Positions 8,632-16,678 of a stretch of 64,000 nt of DNA are shown in pieces (within the stretch, counting starts at the first letter, position 1; every line of letters starts with the position of its first letter). A program made the position numbers and the translations under genes. The notes under the pieces were generated by a model. The model was not told where the DNA came from. It saw only the letters and a program-made list of their open reading frames with translations, and ran no database searches. The DNA is from Polyangium jinanense. Its GTDB lineage: Bacteria > Myxococcota > Polyangia > Polyangiales > Polyangiaceae. The DNA lies in NCBI RefSeq assembly GCF_028435365.1, contig NZ_JAGTJJ010000045.1, positions 1 through 64,000 of the forward strand. Reading direction: 5' to 3'.

Positions 8632-8994
8632 CTACTCGACGACCGCCTGCATGAATCCCTTCATGAAAGCGCGGTATTCGCGCGTCGGGATCATGTCCAT
8701 CATGCGGGGCACGCGGGCCTTCAACCATTGCAGGATCGCCAGGGTGTCGCGCTTCATGATGAGCACGACGAGCTCACCGAGCACGTCTTCTCCGAGCTCG
8801 TTTCCCACGATGGAGAAGATTTGCCGGCCGAGCTCGTGGCCGCAATCGGCGAAGCTCTTCTCGCCCGAGCGCGCCTCGTACACGAGGACGCGGAAAAACA
8901 GCGGGCACGCGTTGGAGGCGGGGGCGCGTCCCGGAAGCGTCCGCGGGCGGGCGGGGCTCGGGGGGCGGCTGTCGTTCTTCGCTTTCGGGGTCAT
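8632..8994 (-). CDS. hypothetical protein
   Basis: 120 residues from ATG 8994. The first 35 residues are Pro/Arg/Ser-rich and disordered; the rest is helical (FFRVLVYEARSGEKSFADCGHELGRQIFSIVGNELGEDVLGELVVLIMKRDTLAILQWL...) and ends MKGFMQAVVE. No family is recognised. It lies directly downstream of the PolX gene on the same strand (57 bases), so it may be cotranscribed with it. It is convergent with the lipoprotein gene, with only three bases between the stops. Confidence 0.55.
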   Translation of the reverse strand: MTPKAKNDSRPPSPARPRTLPGRAPASNACPLFFRVLVYEARSGEKSFADCGHELGRQIFSIVGNELGEDVLGELVVLIMKRDTLAILQWLKARVPRMMDMIPTREYRAFMKGFMQAVVE

Positions 8995-9051
8995 GCCGAT
9001 ACGCGCGTGCGAGGATCGTACCCGGAGCACCTGCAACTTCGGCGCCCACCC

Positions 9052-10755
9052 TCAATGGCTGGGCCTGACCGCCGTCGCGAAACCTTCGGGGCCGAGCGCA
9101 TTGAGCACCTCGCCCTTGCGGAGCCCGCCTCGCCGCGCCACACCCACACCAAAACGCAGGGACGAAAGGCCTTTCGTCGAATGCGCGTCCGTCGAGATGA
9201 CGAAACGGATCCCCCGCTTCCGCGCCTCCTTCAGCCAGCGCGGCTCCATGTCGAGCCGGTACGGGTCCCCGTTGACCTCGATCGCGGCTCGCGACGAGGC
9301 GATCACGTCGAGCACCTCCTCGACCCGGCACGCGAAGGGCTCGCGCCGCAAGAGCAGGCGGCCGAGCGGGTGGCCCCATATCTTGAAGATCGGCTGCCGC
9401 ATCGCGTCCACGAGCCTTTGCGTCATGGCCGCCTCGTCCATCTTCATGCGTGAATGGACGCTGGCGATCACCACGTCGAGCTGCTCCAGGATGGCGTCGG
9501 GGTAATCGAGCGCGCCCGTCGCGAGAATGTCCGACTCCGTCCCGCGCAGAAGCTTGATCTTCACCCGCTCCTGCACGCGCGCGATCTCGTCCCACTGCGA
9601 CTTGAGGCGATCGAGCTCCACGCCCCTCGCGTAATGCGCCGTCGGCGAATGATCCGTGATCGTGAGGTATTTCATCCCCATCGCCTCGGCCGCGCGCGCC
9701 ATGTCCTCGATGGTATCGTTGCCGTCCGAAAAGACGGTGTGGCAATGTACCATGCCCTGGATGTCGGCCTGCGTGACGAGGTCGGCGAAATCGTCGTGCC
9801 GTGCCGCCTCGATTTCTCCGTCTCCCTCGCGTAGCTCGGGCGGCACGGGATTCAGGCCGAGCGCCCGGTAAATCTGGTCCTCGCTCTCGATGCTCACGAG
9901 CGCGCGCACGTCTTCGAGGCCGTGCTCGGTGGCCGTTTTGCCGAGCTCGGCGAGGTGCGCCGGCGCGCCGGTCAGCGTCAAGAGCGCGGCGGCGTAATGG
10001 GCGGGCGGCGGCACGTGCACCGACGCGCGGACGTCTCCCGCGAGAAACAGCTCGACCCGCTCTGCGTCTCGGCTGCGCACCCTCGTCACCCGCGGAAATC
10101 GCTCGGCGTGACCGAGCACCGCATGGGCCTCGTCGCTCGCCGCGACGAGCTGCACCTCGGAGACCGTCTCGCAAAAACGACGCACCTCGCCCGCGAGATC
10201 CGCTCGCTGCACCGCGGGAAAGGCGCGGAGGTGGTCGAGCAGCGGCTCCGCCACGGCGAGCGCGTCGACGAGCAGCACCTGCTCCACGCGGGTCTCGCGC
10301 TGCGCGATGGCCTCGAGCAGGCTCTGCTGCGTCTTCGGGCCGAATCCTTTCACCGAGCGGACGCGGCCTGCGAGGCAGGCCTGCCGCAGGTCCTCCACGC
10401 TCGTGATCCCCAGCGCGTCGTGGAGCACCTGGATTTTCTTCGGGCTGAGCCCTGGAATCTCGCAAAGCTCGAGCACGCCGGGCGGCAGCTCCGCGCGGAG
10501 CTTCGTGAGCAGCTCCGATTGCCCCGTACGGACGATCTCGGTGATGACGGAAGCGAGCGACGCGCCAATGCCGGGCACCTGCGTCAGGCGCGCCTCCTCG
10601 ACCAGCCGGCCGAGGTCCTCGGAAAGCGCCTCGACCGCGGCGGCGCCATTCTCGTAGGCCTGCACCTTGAACGAGCTCTCCCCTTTGCATCGGAGCAGGG
10701 CCCCGATCTCACGAAGCGCTCGGGCGACATCGAGCTTGTCCACCATCGTGCTCAT
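9052..10755 (-). CDS. polX: PolX-like protein with intact PHP domain and degenerate polymerase site
   Basis: 567 residues in PolX order. The 8-kDa-type helix-hairpin-helix domain with LTQVPGIGASLA and LCEIPGLSPKK comes first, then GFGPKTQQSLLEAI, then the palm domain, then a PHP nuclease with HCHTVFSDG (337-345), TDHS, RGTESDIL, VIASVHS, GHPLGRL and STDAHS. PolX enzymes are gap-filling polymerases with PHP 3'-5' exonuclease activity. The palm DxD position, normally a GDIDLL-like motif, reads SEVQLV here (about 199-204), and the third Asp is also missing near residue 244, so polymerase activity is probably lost while the nuclease remains. The start ATG 10755 has a second ATG nine bases on. Confidence 0.9.
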   Translation of the reverse strand: MSTMVDKLDVARALREIGALLRCKGESSFKVQAYENGAAAVEALSEDLGRLVEEARLTQVPGIGASLASVITEIVRTGQSELLTKLRAELPPGVLELCEIPGLSPKKIQVLHDALGITSVEDLRQACLAGRVRSVKGFGPKTQQSLLEAIAQRETRVEQVLLVDALAVAEPLLDHLRAFPAVQRADLAGEVRRFCETVSEVQLVAASDEAHAVLGHAERFPRVTRVRSRDAERVELFLAGDVRASVHVPPPAHYAAALLTLTGAPAHLAELGKTATEHGLEDVRALVSIESEDQIYRALGLNPVPPELREGDGEIEAARHDDFADLVTQADIQGMVHCHTVFSDGNDTIEDMARAAEAMGMKYLTITDHSPTAHYARGVELDRLKSQWDEIARVQERVKIKLLRGTESDILATGALDYPDAILEQLDVVIASVHSRMKMDEAAMTQRLVDAMRQPIFKIWGHPLGRLLLRREPFACRVEEVLDVIASSRAAIEVNGDPYRLDMEPRWLKEARKRGIRFVISTDAHSTKGLSSLRFGVGVARRGGLRKGEVLNALGPEGFATAVRPSH

Positions 10756-10813
10756 CTCTCCAGTCAAGACCAAAGGGCACAGGACCGACGCCCTGTCAAG
10801 CATGGGACGATCA

Positions 10814-11104
10814 ATGTCCTACCTCGCGTTCTTTTCCGTGGACGCTGGCGCCCCCGAGCGCGATCCTTTCTTCGAGGAGGTCCCCTTGCCACATGCGCTC
10901 TTGCAGGCGAAGCCTCACCCACTCGCCGTCATCGTGGTGACCGTGACGTGTTTGCTCGGCACGTACGCGCTCCTTTCTCGCTCGCCCGTCCTCGTGCATC
11001 CGTCGACGCTCGAAATGGCACCCGCGCGCGATTCCGACGAGATGCCCACCCCGCCCCGCCGTCCGGCCGCGCATGATACCGCAGCGCCTGGGCGGCGATA
11101 TTGA
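10814..11104 (+). CDS. small single-pass membrane protein
   Basis: 96 residues from ATG 10814 (an ATG at 10802 would add four). One hydrophobic segment, PLAVIVVTVTCLLGTYALL, lies near residues 40-60, with an acidic N-terminus and a Pro/Arg-rich, disordered C-terminus. No family is recognised. It is divergent from the PolX gene with about 60 bases between starts. The reverse strand is open over part of this stretch, but that frame is Arg/Gly-rich and less gene-like. Coding status is moderately supported. Confidence 0.45.
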   Translation: MSYLAFFSVDAGAPERDPFFEEVPLPHALLQAKPHPLAVIVVTVTCLLGTYALLSRSPVLVHPSTLEMAPARDSDEMPTPPRRPAAHDTAAPGRRY

Positions 11105-11328
11105 ATGATCGCAGGCTGAGTTTTTCTTTCTAAGACATTCACAAATGTACCTGACTGCGCTCGTGCCCAGCGGGCCGAGCGCAAGCAAGGTACATCCGTC
11201 TTCTCGCTGACGCGCCGCTTCGAGGTAATACGGCTCGCCCGGACGAGCACGCGTAGCGCGCCGTTTTTGCTTGGTTTCACCTATCGGTTTCGGCACGATC
11301 TCCGCTCGAACGTGTCGTGAGACACCCG

Positions 11329-11733
11329 ATGAGGGAGAAGCATACGGTATTTTTCGAGCCGCCAGATACGGCCGTATGGAGGTTCGCCGGGGACATCAGT
11401 GAGGCGGAGATGCGCGAGCTGACGTCGCTGGAGAAGTCCTTCATCGCGGGTCGTCCTTATCTGCTGAAGCTCGTGGATCTCTCGCGCATCGGGTCCGTCA
11501 GCGCGGGCGCACGCAAGGCGGGGGCGGAGAAGGTGCACGACGTCCCCGTGCTCGGCGTGGCCGTCTTCGGGGCGCACTTCGCGATCCGCGTCCTCGCGGA
11601 CCTCGTCGTGCGCGCCGGCAGCTTCATCCGTCGAATCGACACGGTGCCCACCCGTTATTTCGCGACCGAAGCCGAGGCCCGCGCCTGGCTCGCAGAGCGA
11701 CGCGCCGTCATCGCGACCGAAAACCAAAGCTGA
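11329..11733 (+). CDS. STAS/SpoIIAA-like single-domain protein
   Basis: 134 residues from ATG 11329. The fold pattern matches the protein at 2490: TAVWRFAGDISEAEMRELTSLEKSF, LLKLVDLSRIGSVSAGARKAGAEK, LGVAVFGAHFAIRVLADLVVRA, then TRYFATEAEARAWLAERR. The DLSRIGSVS loop lies where STAS domains carry their switch Ser. Both copies stand alone. They are likely members of an expanded myxobacterial family acting as protein-protein switches; targets are unknown. A perfect 16-bp palindrome lies about 30 bases after the stop and may belong to the next gene. Confidence 0.65.
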   Translation: MREKHTVFFEPPDTAVWRFAGDISEAEMRELTSLEKSFIAGRPYLLKLVDLSRIGSVSAGARKAGAEKVHDVPVLGVAVFGAHFAIRVLADLVVRAGSFIRRIDTVPTRYFATEAEARAWLAERRAVIATENQS

Positions 11734-11763
11734 TCTTCGCAATCGCGGGAGCTCGCCCATTTC

Positions 11764-11779
11764 GGTCACTCGAGTGACC
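11764..11779. promoter_or_regulatory. perfect 16-bp palindrome upstream of the M35 protease gene
   Basis: GGTCACTCGAGTGACC is fully self-complementary, and lies about 148 bases in front of the M35 protease start. It fits a dimeric regulator's operator better than a terminator, as the stem has no loop and no T-run follows. An AT-rich stretch with an imperfect inverted repeat (about 11832-11850) lies between it and the gene. Confidence 0.45.
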
Positions 11780-11927
11780 ACCCGTCGGCATCCCCACGGC
11801 TTATTTTCCTGCCTTTGGCGATTTCCAATTTCATTTCGAAAACGAAAATGGTAGGGTCGATGGTCAGTGAGGAGTCTCCCTGTCGGGCTGTCACCGCCGG
11901 TCGCTCCTCCTGTCCAGGGGTCCAACG

Positions 11928-13034
11928 ATGAGCAAGAAGCTTCCTTTCAAGTGGCTGGCTTTGGGTGCTGCGAGCGCGATGCTGCTCGGCGCGTGCGTTG
12001 TCCAGGACGAGGAGGATGGGGCCGGCAGCGAGGTCGTGGTCGAAGACGGAATGGATCCTGCCGCGGGTGACATCGCGGTCGAGCTTTCCGTCGACAAGGC
12101 ATCCGTGAGCCAGATCGAGAGCGTGACGGTCACGGTGAAGCTCACCAACACCACGAAACGCTCGATCCACCTGCCTGCGTGGTATGCGCCGGGCGAGGAC
12201 CTCGAAGAAGATCTCTTCCTCGTGATGCGGGGCGGACAGCCGGTGGAGTTCACCGGCCCGCATTACAAGCGCCCGGCGATGTCGGACGAGGATTACGTCG
12301 TGCTCGGCCCGGGCAAAAGCGTGACGCGCACGGCCACGCTCTCGGGCTTCTACGATCTGACGCAGTCGGCCACGTACACGATCCGGTACGCGGCCGACAT
12401 GCTGACGTCCGTAACGAAGCAGGCGGTCTCCCTCGATTCCAACGAGGTGAGCCTGTGGATCGAGGGCCGCGCGAACGCGCCGTCGCCCCAGTTCATCAGC
12501 GCCCCGGGCCCGCAGAACTTCGGGAGCGTCGGGTTCAGCAAGTGCTCTGCGGACCAGCAAACCACGGTCACGCAGGCGCTCGGCGCGGCGAGCACCATGG
12601 CCGACGGCGCGGTCCTCTACCTAGGCGGCACGCCCGCCGCGAATCCGCGGTACACCACCTGGTTCGGCGCGTTCTCGACGAACGGCTGGAACACCGCGAA
12701 GAGCCAGTTCGTGGCCATCAAGGACGCGGTCGACTCGAAGCCCTTGAACTTCGATTGCGGCTGCAAGAAGAAGTATTACGCGTACGTGTATCCGAACCAG
12801 CCGTACAACGTGTATCTCTGCAGCGTCTTCTGGAGCGCGCCGCTGTCTGGCACGGACTCGAAGGGCGGCACGATCATCCACGAGCTCTCGCACTTCGACG
12901 CCGTCGCCGGCACGGACGACTGGGTGTACGGCCAGTCCGGCGCGAAGTCGCTCGCAATCTCGGACCCGGCAAAGGCGCTGAACAACGCCGACAGCCACGA
13001 ATACTTCGCCGAGAACACCCCCGCCCTCCAGTGA
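11928..13034 (+). CDS. M35 (deuterolysin/peptidyl-Lys-type) metalloprotease lipoprotein
   Basis: 368 residues. Lipobox LLGAC (Cys23), an N-terminal beta-rich domain (about 45-185, DIAVELSVDKASVSQIESVTVTVKL...), then an M35 catalytic domain with HELSH (318-322) and GTDDWVYG (328-335), the HExxH and GTxxxxYG signature of aspzincins, in which the Asp is the third zinc ligand. The N-terminal part resembles the propeptide or beta-domain of bacterial M35 proteins. Six cysteines suggest disulfides. As a surface lipoprotein it may degrade prey or host protein, which is an inference from lifestyle. The gene has a long upstream region with a palindrome. Confidence 0.9.
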   Translation: MSKKLPFKWLALGAASAMLLGACVVQDEEDGAGSEVVVEDGMDPAAGDIAVELSVDKASVSQIESVTVTVKLTNTTKRSIHLPAWYAPGEDLEEDLFLVMRGGQPVEFTGPHYKRPAMSDEDYVVLGPGKSVTRTATLSGFYDLTQSATYTIRYAADMLTSVTKQAVSLDSNEVSLWIEGRANAPSPQFISAPGPQNFGSVGFSKCSADQQTTVTQALGAASTMADGAVLYLGGTPAANPRYTTWFGAFSTNGWNTAKSQFVAIKDAVDSKPLNFDCGCKKKYYAYVYPNQPYNVYLCSVFWSAPLSGTDSKGGTIIHELSHFDAVAGTDDWVYGQSGAKSLAISDPAKALNNADSHEYFAENTPALQ

Positions 13035-13061
13035 TCGCGCGGCGCTCGCGCCCTCCCAGCA

Positions 13062-15575
13062 TCATGGGCAGAGGGAGGGGTCCGCGAGCCGTGCAGCGGC
13101 GTTCGGAGCGAGCGGGGCGTCCTTCACGCCCTCGGCGAACGCAGCCCAGGCCATCGCATCACCCGCCGTCAGCTTGACCGCCGCGCACACGGCTCGCAAA
13201 TGTGCCACCCGCGTCCACGGCGAGTGAAGCAGCACGTTGAGGCCAGCCAATGCGTCTGCATTCTCGGCCGCCGTGGGTCCCATCGTCGTGACGACCGCGC
13301 GGATGGCTTGTTGGAGCACATCAGTGTCCTCGGTCGTGCTCAGCATCTCGACGAAGAATGCCCGCCACGTGGGGATGTCCGCAGGCTCGAGCCCGCTCAG
13401 ATACGTCCTGAGCTCGATGGTCGCGAGCCAGCGCGCCCGGGCCATGTTCGCTTCTTTTGCGACGCGTCCCCACGTCGACATCGCGAGCGGCGCCGGGATG
13501 TCGAACGCGGTCAGGAAGCTCAGCCGGAGATAATCGATTTCGCCGGACGCGAGCCCTGTCTCTAGGCTCGTCCAGTCGTCTGCGAAGGCGGTCACCGGAT
13601 CGAACATGCTGCACGCGCCATAGCCCTGGACCTGGACCAAATCGAGCACGAACGGCGGCGGCGGGACCGGGAGCGTCTGGTTCAACGCGGTCGCCCAGGC
13701 CTCCGCGGTCGCCGGGTCGAGGCTCGGGTCGCTGGCCACCGAACAAGCGGTGCTCAGGGCATTGGCCTGGGTCCACTCCGAATCGAGCCCTGCAATGAAC
13801 GCCCCGAGGCCCTCTGGCGTGGCACCCGGCAACGATGCCGACGTGAAAAGCACTTCATCCTGGGCTGCCGATCCGATTTCGAGAAAGCGGACCTCCGCTG
13901 CCGGGCTCGTGGGCACGAGGAGCGGCAGAACGTTCGTGTAGTAGGCATTCATGGATTCATCGTCCACCAGGAACGAATCCCAGGTGAGGTGGTGGTCTTT
14001 CGGATCCAGCACGAGGAACTCGCCGCTCTTCGGTGCCACCTCGAAAGCCTCTCCGATCGGGAGCGTCTCCGTCCGCATCGAGCCGTCTTCCGCGACCCAG
14101 CCGATATCGAACGGGACGAGCAGCGCCCCGTCGGGGTCGTGCAGCGTCACGGTGGCGCCTCCCGAGGGCAAAGGCGCAATCGTCAGCGTGGGAAGCCCCT
14201 TGGCATCGATCGCGTGTCTTACTCGCGCCGTGGCCTCCGGACCGAACGCCTCCGCGAATACCTCGAGGACGTCATCCGTCCCGATCGCCCCAAAGCGATG
14301 CTTTTCGAGGATGTTTCGCCATGTCGCCCAGAAGGCTTCCTCGCCCACGAGGCTTCGTATTTGCGTCAAGAGCCACGCCGCGCGGGTGTAGGGCCCCGTG
14401 TTGTATTTTTCCGCGATCTTCAGCGACGTGTCGCGGATGGCTTCGCCTTCCGTCGCGAAGAACTCGTTGCCGTTCAGCGTGAACGGGCCGTCCTTGTCCA
14501 GGTGCGCGCGAAGCCCCTCCGGCTCGAGGAGCGTCGCCATTCCTTCCTTGATCCAGAGGTCGTCCCAGCTCTCGAGCGTCACGAGATCCCCGACCCACTG
14601 GTGCGCGAGCTCGTGCGCCGTCAGCGAGAGCTCGGCGGCGAGCGGCTCCGTGCCCGCGCCTTCGTAATGGAACGAAATGCTGGCGTTCTCGATGCCGGTG
14701 GCCGGCAAGGCCGGCAGGTGCACCACCGCGTACTTCTCGAATGGATAGGGACCGAGCAACCCCTCGAAATGGTCGAGCATGCCCACCATCTCCCCGAGCA
14801 CCGCCTCGTAATGCCCCTGGAGCCCGCGCCGGTGCCAGATCGAGACGGGCAGGTCGCCCTTCATCGTGCTCTCCACCTCGAAATCGCTGATCGCGAAGGC
14901 CATCAGGTAGGTGGGCAGCGTGTACGTGGTCTCGTACTTCATTCGGTGCGTTCCGTCTCCTTCCGGTTCGTCGGAGACGAGGTCGCCGTTGGCGATCATC
15001 TTCTCCGCGCCGTCCATGCGCATGGAGATGGAGAAGACCGCTCGATCTGACGGTGTGTCATGACAAGGCATCCAGCGCCTCGCGAAGGCCGGCTCCGACA
15101 TCGTGAAGACCGCGCGCACGTTCAAGGGATCCCCCTTGCGATCCTCGATCACGGGAACCAAGGAGTCGCTCGGCGCGGCCTCGTAATCGACTTGGAGAGT
15201 GATGTCCGCATCCGTTCCGAGACCGGGTACCGCGGACACATCCACTTGGAGCTGCTCCGCGCTCGCATTCGCCGAGAAAGGCAGGGCTCCACCGCCCGCG
15301 AGCCGCACGGCTTTCACCTCGGCCACGGCGCTGTCGAGCGAGATCGTCTTCGTCCCCTCGGGCAAGGGTGAGAGAGTGATATCGACCGTCGCGGCGAGGC
15401 GGCCACGAACCCAGTCGTAATCACCTTTCAATTCGTAACGCTGGACATCGACCTCGGCGGTCTCGGGGCCGGGCGGTTCTGGCGCTGTCGAGCATCCGGC
15501 TGCGAGCGACGACGAAAGGAGAAAACACGACGCCCAGCGCAAGCCGGAATGCGAGGGCCATCTTGTGAAGCTCAT
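13062..15575 (-). CDS. M1-family aminopeptidase lipoprotein
   Basis: 837 residues. Lipobox LAAGC (Cys28), a beta-saddle N-terminal domain, then a thermolysin-like domain with GIENA in place of GAMEN and HELAHQWVGDLVTLESWDDLWIKEGMATLLE around residue 320: HExxH plus the distal Glu of zinc metallopeptidase family M1. A C-terminal helical region (about 530-837) completes the M1 architecture. It should release N-terminal residues from peptides outside the cytoplasm. The start ATG 15575 has GAGGAG seven bases upstream. Together with the convergent M35 protease (27 bases between the stops) this makes a peptide-degradation neighbourhood. Confidence 0.9.
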   Translation of the reverse strand: MSFTRWPSHSGLRWASCFLLSSSLAAGCSTAPEPPGPETAEVDVQRYELKGDYDWVRGRLAATVDITLSPLPEGTKTISLDSAVAEVKAVRLAGGGALPFSANASAEQLQVDVSAVPGLGTDADITLQVDYEAAPSDSLVPVIEDRKGDPLNVRAVFTMSEPAFARRWMPCHDTPSDRAVFSISMRMDGAEKMIANGDLVSDEPEGDGTHRMKYETTYTLPTYLMAFAISDFEVESTMKGDLPVSIWHRRGLQGHYEAVLGEMVGMLDHFEGLLGPYPFEKYAVVHLPALPATGIENASISFHYEGAGTEPLAAELSLTAHELAHQWVGDLVTLESWDDLWIKEGMATLLEPEGLRAHLDKDGPFTLNGNEFFATEGEAIRDTSLKIAEKYNTGPYTRAAWLLTQIRSLVGEEAFWATWRNILEKHRFGAIGTDDVLEVFAEAFGPEATARVRHAIDAKGLPTLTIAPLPSGGATVTLHDPDGALLVPFDIGWVAEDGSMRTETLPIGEAFEVAPKSGEFLVLDPKDHHLTWDSFLVDDESMNAYYTNVLPLLVPTSPAAEVRFLEIGSAAQDEVLFTSASLPGATPEGLGAFIAGLDSEWTQANALSTACSVASDPSLDPATAEAWATALNQTLPVPPPPFVLDLVQVQGYGACSMFDPVTAFADDWTSLETGLASGEIDYLRLSFLTAFDIPAPLAMSTWGRVAKEANMARARWLATIELRTYLSGLEPADIPTWRAFFVEMLSTTEDTDVLQQAIRAVVTTMGPTAAENADALAGLNVLLHSPWTRVAHLRAVCAAVKLTAGDAMAWAAFAEGVKDAPLAPNAAARLADPSLCP

Positions 15576-15760
15576 TGATTCTCCTCGAAGGGGCAAGGAA
15601 CGACGCCACCCCGGGCGCCGATGTGCGACCGGTCGGGGCGCTGCTCATCACGCGCGCGCACGACTGCAGAAAGCGTGCCAGGACCTGGTTTGGAGCTATC
15701 GCGCAGGAACGAGCGGGGCGGCGCGCGGCCGGTTCGTGCAAGCTTGCCCGAACTGAGAAC

Positions 15761-15788
15761 CCTGCTTGCGCGATCTGCGCAAGGCAGG
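15761..15788. promoter_or_regulatory. long imperfect hairpin in a divergent intergenic region
   Basis: CCTGCTTGCGC and GCGCAAGGCAGG pair over 11 bp with one bulged base around the loop GATCT. It lies between the divergent M1 aminopeptidase and ArsR genes, 55 bases before the ArsR start. No T-run follows, so an operator or an RNA leader structure is as likely as a terminator. Confidence 0.4.
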
Positions 15789-15841
15789 GGGTCCCTGAAG
15801 AGGTGCGCACGATCTGCTTGCACTCTCCGCCAGAACGGGTA

Positions 15842-15863
15842 CAGTGAACCACATGGTTCAGTG
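15842..15863. promoter_or_regulatory. inverted repeat over the ArsR start codon, likely operator
   Basis: TGAACCA and TGGTTCA flank a CA centre (15845-15860) in perfect symmetry, and the match extends one or two more bases each side. It covers the GTG and ATG start codons, so a bound dimer would block transcription or initiation of the regulator's own gene. ArsR-type repressors commonly bind such 12-2-12-like palindromes near their own start. Confidence 0.55.
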
Positions 15864-16188
15864 TTCGGCGCAACTCGACGCGACGTTCGGAGCCCTGTCG
15901 GACGCGACCCGCCGGGGGATCCTCGAGCGGCTCGGGCGTGGCGATGCGTCCATCAGCGAGCTGGCCGGTGTCTTCGACATGACCCTGACCGGCATGAAAA
16001 AGCACGTGCACGTGCTCGAAGACGCCAAGCTGGTGACGACGGAGAAGCGCGGGCGCGTGAGGACCTGTCGGCTCGGGCCGCGCCGATTGGAGGACGAGGC
16101 TGCCTGGATTGCCTCCTACCGCCAGATGCTGGAAGCGCGGCTCGATCGGCTCGGAGAGTTTTTGGAGCGCACGAAGGAGACGAAATGA
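15844..16188 (+). CDS. ArsR-family winged-helix regulator
   Basis: 114 residues. ALSDATRRGILERLGRGDASISELAGVFDMTLTGMKKHVHVLEDAKLVTTEKRGRVRTCRLGP is a complete winged helix-turn-helix of the ArsR type; no metal-binding cysteines are present, so it is of the non-metal subgroup that pairs with SRPBCC/AHSA1 genes. A GTG at 15844 gives MNHMV, common in this subgroup; an ATG at 15853 is the alternative. The stop overlaps the next gene's ATG (ATGA). It probably represses itself and its partner through the palindrome over its start. The ligand is unknown. Confidence 0.9.
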   Translation: MNHMVQCSAQLDATFGALSDATRRGILERLGRGDASISELAGVFDMTLTGMKKHVHVLEDAKLVTTEKRGRVRTCRLGPRRLEDEAAWIASYRQMLEARLDRLGEFLERTKETK

Positions 16189-16676
16189 TGAGCACCTCGC
16201 AAGTACGGCCCCATCCGCTTTCCGTCACGACCCCGAGCGACCGCGAGGTCCGCACGGAGCGCGTCTTCAACGCCCCGAGGGAGCGGGTTTGGCAGGCGAT
16301 GACCGATCCGAAGCTCGTCGCGCAATGGTGGGGACGCGGCAATCGGCTCGTCATCGAGCGCTTGGAGGTCGAGCGTGGAGGGCATTGGCGCTTCGTCGAG
16401 CATACGCCCGACGGCGTCCACGGGTTCGAAGGGCGATTTCGCGAAGTATCCCCGCCGGAGCGACTCGTGCAGACCTTCGAATGGGACGGGATGCCGGGCT
16501 ACGTGGTGATCGAAACCATGACGCTCGAGGATCTCGGCGACGGCCGAACCAGGCTCGTGACGACGTCGCTGTTCCACACGACCGAGGAGCGTGACGGAAT
16601 GCTCTCCTCCGGCATGACGACGGGCCTCGAGGAAAGTTATCGCGCGCTGGACGCGCTGCTCGCATCCGGGGCCTGA
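16185..16676 (+). CDS. SRPBCC/AHSA1-like ligand-binding protein
   Basis: 163 residues. REVRTERVFNAPRERVWQAMTDPKLVAQWWGRGN is the N-terminal strand-helix of an AHSA1 (activator of Hsp90 ATPase-like) START-fold protein, followed by WRFVEHTPDGVHGFEGRFREVSPPERLVQTFEWDGMPGYVVIETMTLEDL and a C-terminal helix with GMTTGLEESYRALD. In bacteria this family is thought to bind hydrophobic small molecules and occurs with ArsR regulators, as here by ATGA overlap. It is cytoplasmic. The gene may report or remove the ligand that the ArsR protein senses; that part is inference. Confidence 0.9.
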   Translation: MMSTSQVRPHPLSVTTPSDREVRTERVFNAPRERVWQAMTDPKLVAQWWGRGNRLVIERLEVERGGHWRFVEHTPDGVHGFEGRFREVSPPERLVQTFEWDGMPGYVVIETMTLEDLGDGRTRLVTTSLFHTTEERDGMLSSGMTTGLEESYRALDALLASGA

Positions 16677-16678
16677 AC

